From contig NC_053042.1 of NCBI RefSeq assembly GCF_003473485.1, forward strand, positions 54,337,762 to 54,401,761: 64,000 nucleotides of DNA, given 5' to 3'. This DNA is from Medicago truncatula. Its lineage: Eukaryota; Streptophyta; Magnoliopsida; Fabales; Fabaceae. The notes under the pieces are model-generated. The model searched no databases and was not told the DNA's origin. It worked only from the letters and a program-made list of their open reading frames with translations. Shown here in pieces: positions 24,158 to 33,015 of the stretch (its first letter is position 1; every line of letters begins with the position of its first letter). Position numbers and translations under genes: made by a program.

Positions 24158-25130
24158 TGAATCAAAATAAATATGGACAATGTTTTTTACATTAAAGAAA
24201 ACAACTGTGAGCATGTTTAAAAATATATATATATTTTGGCAACTAAAGCTCCAACAATCAATTTTTTATCACAAGTTTTTCTTTTAGTATCAAAATAAGT
24301 AAATTTGGCTGCAACAAAACACATCAATAGAAGTAGAACAGAAAAGAAGGGAAGAAAACAACTATGTAAATCAAAGGAAGTTTAAAGAATCAAGGTTATA
24401 CACAATGACTTAAAATTGGCCAATCATCATAATGACATTATTTATTTCAAACATACACTGTATACTAGAACAATGACATAATAAGGATAAACATTAACTT
24501 TTGTGCAATCAACTTATACAGAATTGTAAAAGTTTCTCAACCTACCACCTTCGAGTGTTTGTTCAGGGAGATCATAGATTTTTCAAATGTTCAAGCAACT
24601 CCTTTTGTTTTTCCCTATTATCCACTTTCGGATAACATAGATATAATAATCTCACTCTCTACTGCAAATCTTTGAAGTATAATATAACAAGGGTATTTAG
24701 GTGCAAAAAATTCCTTTCATGTATATACTGTGCTAAAAAACTAGTGACTGTTCACAGTTGACTTTATGAAGAGCAATGCTATATCTCTAAAAAAAATAAC
24801 ATCAAAAATTTTACAAGAATAAAGAGCAGTGAATGATAATGCATTATTTACCACAATTCAAGGACGTGTGACTGAAAAATTCTTGATTCTATATGATTGA
24901 TGATTTCATTGAATAAAAAATTAATAGAGATGTAAAACATCAATAGAGTGTGGATCAAAGTGAAACAATTGAAAACATAAACTAAGTCAGTGATCTATTA
25001 ACTATTATATTAAGGATCAAAAGAGGGTGCCAGAATAATAAGAAACTATATTTACATACACATCTATTAATTAAATAAAATATCATACGGAAAGATCTGC
25101 AGGGGTAAAGTTGTAAAAAAAAGAAACTTA
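24158..25130 (-). promoter_or_regulatory. 5'UTR intron of ferredoxin copy B
   Basis: Leader exon on the minus strand from about 25230 to 25131, donor CAACT|GTAAGTTTC, acceptor TTGATTCAG at 24158. It is about 970 bp, half the length of the copy A intron, with no gene inside. Confidence 0.6.
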
Positions 25131-25334
25131 CAGTTGAACAAGAATGAAGTGAATGAATGAGAAAGAACTGAAAAGAAGTGGAAAGTTTGAAAGAGCAAGT
25201 ATGAGTTTGGAGATGTGTTTGTTTGTTTATATTGGAGTGGAAAGTGACCTTTAGAGAGTTCGGTGGGACAAATGTGAGTTCGTATAGTTCTTGTTGTATT
25301 ATTGTCTTTCACCTTGACCTGTCCTTTCCAATTT

Positions 25335-26160
25335 CTAGCGTTCAATGAATCACCTTATTAGTGTTTTCATTAAGGTCACGTTAATACTAGGAGTAACTTT
25401 CAATCTAGGGTCAATTTGGTTGAATACTACAAATATTTAAGCATCTCAATGCTTTCTGTTTCTCCGATTGTTATTATAAGCAGAAATCAATCAAATATAT
25501 TATTTATTAAATGAATTTAAAAATTTAATTTCTGCTTATAATAGTGACAAGATGAAGTACACTTTTTTATTTTGCTGCACACACATCTCTATTTATTATT
25601 TTTTTTTTAATTTGAAAGTACTTGAATACCCTCATGATTTATCCGTTCTCCCATTATGTTTCCCTCCCAATCCTATGGTTGCCCCCTATACCTCCACTTT
25701 GAAACACTTTTTCCCCTTCTTCTTTAGACAAGATTTTGAAAGGAACTTGTTATGTTTCAAAAGCTAGTTAACTAAAAAATTGTCTTTCAAAATCCAATTT
25801 TCGAAATGAACATAAAAACTATACAATTTGAAATTAAAAGAGCAATTAAGTTTAAGAGTAGGAGCAGGGGTCATGGGCGATGGCACCAAAGGAGAGAGTG
25901 GTGTTTAGGTTTGGGAAGGAAAGGGGTAATCGAGTAATTCCAGATAAAGAAAAAAAAAGTGGAGGGCATCATTGTCCAGTGATAAGGCTGACAAAATAGA
26001 TCAAAATGTATACAATATTTGTATTGTCTAAATGTGTACTTTTGAAAAAAATTGTAAGCTCAATCGAGTCTAAAAATATACTTTTAAAGGTTTTCTTAGA
26101 AATGTGAACACAAATTATTATTGGAATATTTTCAGTCAAGTCTCATAAAACATCTATATG
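25335..26160. other. Intergenic with a small inverted repeat
   Basis: At 25469-25546, TGTTATTATAAGCAGAAAT pairs with ATTTCTGCTTATAATAGTGA, a worn MITE of about 80 bp. The rest (including a G-rich patch near 25860-25930) shows no gene. Confidence 0.45.
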
Positions 26161-26162
26161 TA

Positions 26163-26401
26163 CTCCCTCCGTCCCGAAATATAAGCAAAAAAAACTCATT
26201 TTCTTTGTCCCAAAATATAAGAAAGAAAAAAAAAACAAACTTTTATTATATTTAATCTTGTTTTTAAAAGAAATCATCTTTTCCAATAAAAACTTTTGCT
26301 TATTCTCATGAAATTAATTGCAAATTACATTTAATTTTCTCTCTCTTTCATTTTTTAAGTGTGATTTTTGTTTTTTTGCTTATAATTTGGGACGGAGGGA
26401 G
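26163..26401. mobile_element. Stowaway MITE (Tc1/Mariner), 239 bp
   Basis: Perfect terminal repeats CTCCCTCCGTCCC and GGGACGGAGGGAG are flanked by TA on both sides (26161-26162 and 26402-26403), the standard target duplication. The arms include AAATATAAGCAAAAAAA and its inverse. It is well preserved, so probably a recent insertion. Confidence 0.9.
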
Positions 26402-26482
26402 TATTGAACTAGTCGGTTGGGCTTTAAACGACTAACTTTGGACTTTCAAAGTACCACTTTACAGCTTACGATAATTAGATTC

Positions 26483-26940
26483 ATTGGATAATAAGGAGAA
26501 GAAAGAGTAAACAAATTGATTTTATATTTGTTACCAAAAAAAAATTGATTTTATATTTTGTAAAATTACCATTAAGTACATAAAATTAAGGTGATTATTA
26601 GCTTAAGAAAGGATAATTATGAGAATTTGTTGGAGTAAAATTTTTATATATTGTTAGTGATCGATAGATATTGTTTCTATTGATTTTTTATTTATGCAAA
26701 TTAGTGAAATTAAGAAATTAAAGTAGATGTGAAAAAAATATTCTTATATTTATGTTATAATACATCGTTTTTTCCTATGTTTAAGGGAATTACATAATAA
26801 GGAGAAGAAAAAGTAAACAAATTGATTTTATATTCTGTAAAATTATTATTAAGCACGTAAAATTAAGGTGATCACGAGTTTAAGAGAGAACAATTATGAG
26901 AATTTGTTAAAATATGACTTTTATATATTGTTAGTAGATT
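26483..26940. repeat. Dispersed direct repeat upstream of the NUP50-like gene
   Basis: About 160 bp starting ATAAGGAGAAGAAAGAGTAA at 26489 recurs, somewhat diverged, from 26795 (ATAAGGAGAAGAAAAAGTAA) through to TTTTATATATTGTTAGT. A shorter copy of TTAGCGTTTTTATTAATCTA stands at 27111 and 27180. No gene is present; the repeats form the distal upstream region of the next gene. Confidence 0.7.
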
Positions 26941-27220
26941 TCTTTTTCTTTTTTTGACAAAAGTTAGTAGATTTCTTAATAAGTGTGATTGTGTGTTTTT
27001 TACTTATAATTTGAGACGAAATGATGTAATAAAGGAAAAAGAACGGTGAAAGTGGAAAATAAAAAAGATGAAAGATAAATAAATATGAAAATTGCATAAA
27101 ACCCAATAGTTAGCGTTTTTATTAATCTATAACGAGGTTAAAAGTGGAAAATTAAAATTGTGAAAGATAAATCCCCTTAGTTAGCGTTTTTATTAATCTA
27201 ATAATAACAATTCCAAAACC

Positions 27221-27228
27221 TATATAAA
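27221..27228 (+). promoter_or_regulatory. TATA box of the NUP50-like gene
   Basis: TATATAAA sits about 30 bp before the probable leader (AGAGTTTCTAGTTCTTCTTC near 27255). The leader ends at AGCTAAAG|GTATATC (27300), and a 5'UTR intron runs to the acceptor TAAACAG at 27539. Confidence 0.55.
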
Positions 27229-27550
27229 CAACGGTAACAAGTATAAGCGTTTTCAGAGTTTCTAGTTCTTCTTCTTCTTCTGCACGCGACATAGCTAAAG
27301 GTATATCTTCTTTTTCAATTTTCCCGCCTTTGATGAATCTGTTGTGAATCGTGAATTACGAATTGGTGTTTAGGGTTTTAAACCTTCTTTAGATACTTTG
27401 ATGAAATTAAACCCTCAATCACACTAATTATTCAAATCTTCACGGTTTAGGGGATTAGGGTTTAAAACCTTTGAATAAATTGCTTTGTTTTTAGGGATTT
27501 TGAGAAATTGACCTTGTTTTGATATAATTCTCTAAACAGAAGTTGCTACG

Positions 27551-30500
27551 ATGAAAAATATAGAGAGCAAAGATAGAGAGTCTCATGAGACGACCAACAT
27601 GTTTGGACATACTGCGAGCACAAACCAGTTTGATTTTCTTGAAAGTAAGTTTGTGCCTTGTCGTTTTCTTTTTTTAGTTTCAACCGTATTCAAATATCCT
27701 CACATTTTGCTTTCTTATTATTTGATCAAAACAATGAATAGGAGTTGCTAAGCAGAAAGAAGAAGAAAGTAAGTTTCTTTCTCTTTTCGGGACCAGCCGG
27801 TCTCTTTTTGAGAAGCCTCCTGTGGAGACCAGCACATCTCTTTTTGAGAAGCCTCATATGAGAACCAGCCCATTTCTTTTTGGGAAGCCTCCTGTGACGA
27901 CAAGCCCGTCTCTTTTTGAGAAGCCTCCTGCAACGACTAACTCGTTTCTTTTTGGGAAGCCTCTTGTGACGACAAGCCCGTCTCTTTTTGAGAAGCCTCC
28001 TGCAACGACCAGCCCGTTTCTTTTTGGGAAGCCTCCTGCGACGACAAGTCCGTCTCTTTTTGAGAAGCCTCCTGCAACAACTAGCTCGTTTCTTTTTGGG
28101 AAGCCTCCTGTGACGACAAGCCCGTCTCTTTTTGAGAAGCCTCCTGCAACGACTAGCCCATTTCCTTTTGGGAAGCCTCCTGTGACAACAAGCCCGTCTC
28201 TTTTTGAGAAGCCTCCTGTGAAGACCAGCCCGTCTCTTTTTGATTTCATGAAGCCTCCTGTGAAGACCAGCCCGTCTCTTTTTGATTTCATTAAGCCTCC
28301 TGTGAGGACCAGCTCGTCTCGTTTTGAGAAGCCCGACTCGTTTCTTTTCGAGAAGCTTCCTGTGCACGAAGTGGAAAGTAAGTTTTTGCCTTGTCTTTTT
28401 TTTTTTAAATTTTTTTTTTTTTTTTTTTTAACTTTCAACCATATTGAAATATTCTAACCCTCTGGTTTCTTATTTGATCAAAATAATGCACAAAAGTTAC
28501 TAAGAAGCAGAAAGTAGAGAGCATAGAGGGAGAGCCTCTTGTGACGACCAACCCGTTACTTGCTGAGAAACCAGAAGTGGAAAGTAGGTTTACTCTCAAT
28601 GTTGTATTATTATGTTCTTTTCGAATTAATTTTCACTTCATCCTTTTGTCATGATTTAGATTTTGACTTTAGAACCATGTCAAGATGCAATTCTTTTTTG
28701 CTTTCCATCCACTTTTTTATTTTATAACTTTCAGCCATGTTAAAATATCCTCACCCTTTGATTTCTTATTTGATCAAAACAATAAATCGAAGTTGCTAAG
28801 GAGCACCATTCAAATAACAAAAAAGAAATTGCTATGATGAAAAACGTAGAGAGCACATATGGAGAGCCTCATGTGACGATCAATGTGTTTGCTGCTAAGA
28901 ATGAAGAAGTAGAAAGTAAGTTTTACTCTCAATGGTGTAATGATATGTTATGTGAATGTGAATCTGGGCTCGTTAGGGTTTAAAAACCTTTAAACTGTTT
29001 TTTTTTTTTTTTTTTTGGATTTTTAAAATTGATTGTGTTTTGATTTTGATATAATTTTCTTGCCTTTGATGAATAAACAGAAGTTGCTGAGATGAAGAAC
29101 GTAGAGCGCACAAATGGAAAGCCTCATGTGACGATCAACTTGTTTCTTGCTAAGAGGCAAAAAGTAGAGATAGAGAGCACTGAGGGAGAGGATCCTCATG
29201 TTACGATCAACGTATTTCCTTCTAAGAATGAAGAAGTAGAAAGTAAGTTTCACTCGATGTTGTAATCATATGTTCTTTGCAGTTGAATTAGTTTGCACTT
29301 CGTCCATATGTCATGATTTAAATTTTGACTTTAGAACCATGTGAAGATACAATTTTTTTTTGCTTCACTGCTTTATGAAAATGCAAGCTCTTAATTGAAT
29401 GTTAATATGCACGTAAGTTGGTTATGTTTATCTTGCTATTGTTGTTTATCCCATTTAATTTTTATTTTTTTTGCTACTTTGTCTGCTATTATGTTTTTTA
29501 GGTTGCTCGATGGATGCATTTGGTCGTTGTCCTTGTCTTTTTCTTTTTTATCTTTCAACCATATTGAAACATCCTCACCCTTTGGTTTCTTATTTGATCA
29601 AAACAATGAACAAAAGTTGCTAAGCAGCAAAAAGTAGAGAGCATAGAGGGAGAGTCTCTTGTGACGACCAAACCGTTTGTTGCTGAGAAACAAGAAGTAG
29701 AAAGTAAGTTTTACTCTTGATGTTGTATTAATATGTTCTTTGCAGTTGAATTAATCTGCACTTCATCCATTTGTCATGATTTAGATTTTGACTTTAGAAG
29801 CATGTGAAAATAGAATTCTTTTTGCTTTACTGCTTTATGAAAATGCAAGCTCTTGATCGAGTGTTAATATGCACATAAGTTGGTTATGTTTATCTTGCTA
29901 TTGTTGTCAGACTTGGAAAATTGAGCCCATTTCATTCTCTATTTTTTTCCTGTTTTGTCTGTCTTCTGTTATGTTTTTTAACATAATAGAACAAACCTTA
30001 TAACCATCTTATTGGGATTTCTGAGCTGATTTATAACATGTTCTTTGCCTTTTCAGTTTGTATATGAAGCTTATAATTATACATTATGCATACACTTGTT
30101 GTCATTCATATAGCATAGTTTACTCTTATGTTGAATGCATACTTTCTGACTGCAATTTTTGTTGTATTGAAATTTGGGGATATAGAAGTTCTTTCTGTAA
30201 TGGAGGATGCCAAAAATGCCCTACAGTCGTCAAAGAAAAGGGCTGCTGAACGGGAGCTCACTCGAGACACTCCTCTTGACGATGAGGAAGATGACACTGA
30301 CCTTGAAGCTGGAACTTTCAAAAAAGCCAGTGACGAGGTTCTGGCAACCAAAAGAATAATCAAAGTATCACGTCGCCAACAGAATAATTCTGATCCTTCT
30401 TCAAACCCTGTCGCTGGAATACGCTTGGCTGCTCCCACTGTACCCACTGCCCAGCCTGGTGAAGGTACTACGATTTACTCTCAATGCTGTAATGTTCTAT

Positions 30501-31119
30501 TGATGTGTTCTTTGCAGTTGAATTAATGCACTTCATCCATTTGTTACGATTTAGATTTTGGCTTTAGAATGCAATTCCTTTTGCTTTCCTATTTTATGAA
30601 GAAAATGCTAGCTACTGATTCAGTGTTAATACGCACATAAGTTGGTTATGTTTATCTTACTATTGCTGTCAGACTTGGAAAATTAATCCCAATTCATTCT
30701 CTATTTTGTTTTTGCTGTTTTGTCGGTCTTCTGTTATGTTTTTTTGGTTGTTTGATGTTTGCCTGTCTTCTATTATGTTTTTTTGGCTGTTCGATTTATG
30801 CATCTGGCTGTTGTGCCTTGTCTTTTTCTTTTTTAGCTTTCAGCCACGTTAAAGTATACTCACCCTTTGGTTTCTTATTTGATCAAAACAATAAACAGAA
30901 GTTGCTAATGCGATGTCTTGGGGTGCCAGCGTACGTCCAGAACATCAGGACAGTCTCTTTAAACAATGGGGTGCCAGCGTACGTCCAGAACATCATGACG
31001 GTCCTTTTAAACAGGGTACGGTGTCTTGGGGTGACAGCGTACATCCAAAACATCATGCCAATACCATTAATGAATGGGGTAGGGTGTATTGGGATGGCAG
31101 CAAACAGCAATCTCATTAA
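27551..31119 (+). CDS. NUP50-like FG-repeat protein made of cassette exons
   Basis: Eight exons (27551-27644, 27742-28377, 28497-28583, 28793-28915, 29081-29242, 29617-29703, 30186-30464, 30899-31119) splice by GT-AG into one frame of 562 codons. Every internal junction is phase 1. Exon 2 holds about 15 repeats of 12 residues alternating SPSLFEKPPATT with SPFLFGKPPVTT; the latter carry FxFG motifs. Exons 3-6 are variants of one cassette (K-x-V-E-S-x-x-G-E-P-x-V-T, then K-x-E-V-E). Exon 7 has the NUP50/NUP2 N-terminal signature: KKRAAERELTRD, DLEAGTFKKASDEVLATKR, then NPVAGIRL where plants usually have NPFAGI. In known NUP50 that segment binds importin-alpha and sits at the N-terminus, with FG repeats and a RanBP1 domain after it. 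Here it is near the C-terminus and no RanBP1 domain is seen. A nuclear-import role is inferred; expression is untested. Confidence 0.72.
27797..28370 (+). repeat. 36-bp coding minisatellite (12-residue repeats)
   Basis: About 15 tandem units of 36 bp, mostly AGCCCGTCTCTTTTTGAGAA followed by GCCTCCTGCAACGACT, alternate two types (LFEKPP and LFGKPP) and so form a 72-bp higher-order unit. Two late units are lengthened by six bases (LFDFMKPP and LFDFIKPP). Frame is kept throughout, which argues for selection on the protein. Confidence 0.9.
28378..30898 (+). repeat. Duplicated intron-exon cassettes
   Basis: The introns share blocks in the same order. One block begins ACTCTCAATGTTGTATTA after each donor (about 28590, 28924, 29250, 29710, 30476). 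Another is GTTGAATTAATCTGCACTTC-like, with a following GATTTAGATTTTGACTTTAG. A third is GGTTTCTTATTTGATCAAAA shortly before the acceptor (27718, 28464, 28760, 29585, 30868). The exons between them are also alike. This is repeated whole-cassette duplication inside one gene. Confidence 0.8.
30909..31101 (+). repeat. C-terminal W-G-x-S-V repeats of the NUP50-like protein
   Basis: The last exon encodes four related units: SWGASVRPEHQDSLFK, QWGASVRPEHHDGPFK, SWGDSVHPKHHANTIN and EWGRVYWDGSKQQSH. The first two are about 48 bp each at DNA level (GGGGTGCCAGCGTACGTCCA repeated). I do not recognise the motif from a named family. Confidence 0.8.
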
Positions 31120-33005
31120 ACAATGGGGTGCCATATGTTGGGATCAGAAATTTTGATTTTTGTTTTTTGAAAGGAAAACTTATAGTATTGATTATTATTA
31201 TTATGGTTCAAAGTATCCCTTTTGAAGATATTGTCAATGATATACAATATATTTCAATATTGGGTCTACCACAGATATCTACAGTCACTACACAATGATC
31301 CCCCACACCCACAGTATTGGGATGTTGAGATAAAAAAGTTAAGTTTTTACGTTTTTTTTTTTGTAAAGAAACATTTACACTGAATATCATTTTATTGTTG
31401 TTTAAACTTAAATTATCCTTTTGAAGTATCCTTTTAAAATGTTTGTCTTTCATTTCAATACAATTCAGTTTTTTTTTTTTTTTTGATACCTTGGTGAGAA
31501 AATGTCAATAGTCATATACTTATATCAACTTGGTCTCAAAATTTGGAACCTTTCTATTACTGCCATGAAAATGAGCTGTAAGGTTAAGTATGAAAAGCAC
31601 CAAAGAAAATAAATAAAAGAAATGTTAACGAGTGCTCCGAACACTCTTCAAGGATTATAAATAGTAAGTATTTATGAAAATGCATGTAATAGATGCATTG
31701 GAAAACAAAATATTTGATTTTTTTTAAAGAATAATTGTTGATTTTAGAATGCTTAAGGAGTATGGGGGAAACTCATTAACCAGACACAATAAATAACAAT
31801 ACTCGGCTGCTTGGTCATTGAATAACACACGGGTCTTTCTACCGAGTGTCTCCGGACACTCTTTAAAGATTTCAAAATAAGAAAGTATTTTTTTTAACTG
31901 TTGAAAAACAAAGAAAGTATTTTTTTTTTTTTAAAAAATCAAATATTTCAATTTTCAATACATTGATTAATGATTACACAAATTGAATGTATAAAAATTT
32001 GTGAGTTAAAGCCCACACTTAATTGTATTTGTTCCACCTCAGCAAAATTTCCAAGGTGTCACTCTTCTTATTCTACATTCTCTTTTCATAGTATACATGA
32101 CTACAATTTGATAACATCACAATTCACTTCTTTCATCGTTAACTATATCTCCTCTAATTCTATAACCGTTTTGCCTTCTCAAATTCTCAATGGCTCACCG
32201 TTCCCTCAAATTAAATAATTATGTCAGTTTTATGTCTGCCATTATAAGCCCATATGACACTATAGTTTCTTTTGTCAATTTAACCTCTCTACTTGGCGGA
32301 AGACTTTACAACAATTGAGAAATGAAACCATAAGGTCCACAACCTACGATTTCTTTTATGCTACAACAACTTTGAATCCATCAACAAATCACATATCTTC
32401 ATTTCACATGCGTGAGATACTTTAAGGCAATCTAAATGAGTTTTTTAGTAGCAAAATTATTAAGAACCTGTTTTCATATATATATTTAACGACGTTCATA
32501 CAAGAACATAAATAAATTGATGCTAATATCATTTGAGGTTGCAATGCCAAAGGATAAAAATGTGTCATTGTATTTCTTCAGAACAATTGTTGAAAGTTAT
32601 CATGGTAACCCAATATAACAACACGCTTTATTTGTTATTTTTTAGCAATCAATAGTTTTTTTTTTTTGGCACAATCGCTTATTTTTTGGTTATAATACTT
32701 AAATAATTGATTAAGAGTCTGTTCTACTATCATTTTTATCTATTTGGTTGATCTATCCATTTTTTATACCGAGGATGATGATGTAGCAAAAGATGGGCTT
32801 CACTTGTGTATCATTAAAGGGAGAATGTCACTACGAGAGATCAATTCAATTGTGAAACAAACCAATTCAACTATTTTATCTCTTTCACATATTTTTATGT
32901 CTAAAAAATTGTATTGCGACATGTCACATTTGAATTGGACAATGTCATGTCCATGTCACACAATTACAATCCACAAAAGACATGCCTTTTATTCCTAAAA
33001 TAGGT
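31120..33005. other. Intergenic, worn MITE pieces
   Basis: No gene seen. Near 31625 GAGTGCTCCGAACACTCTTC and near 31840 GAGTGTCTCCGGACACTCTT look like related ends of a small element whose limits I cannot set. T-rich runs occur at 31345 and 31470. Confidence 0.35.
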
Positions 33006-33015
33006 GTATAAATAC

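Larger units (their letters stand above)
20050..25330. repeat. Segmental duplication, copy B (RPA3-ferredoxin block)
   Basis: This is the partner of 8690-16310 with the same gene order, strand, intron positions and spacer landmarks. It keeps the empty site of the MITE at 11037 and lacks the zf-RVT remnant. Protein differences between copies are 5 of 107 residues in RPA3 and about 6 of 97 in mature ferredoxin. Confidence 0.85.

Noticed and set aside
27797-28370. Regular short repeats that could be read as a CRISPR array
   Set aside because: Units are contiguous, have no unique spacers, keep a coding frame and lie in a plant nuclear gene.
27726-28438. Two long minus-strand open frames (213 and 194 codons)
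   Set aside because: They are mirror images of the 36-bp plus-strand repeat in exon 2. The plus frame alone joins neighbouring exons through proper splice sites.
30106-30447. Minus-strand 113-codon frame
   Set aside because: Shadow of the NUP50-like exon on the other strand; it has no recognisable motif.
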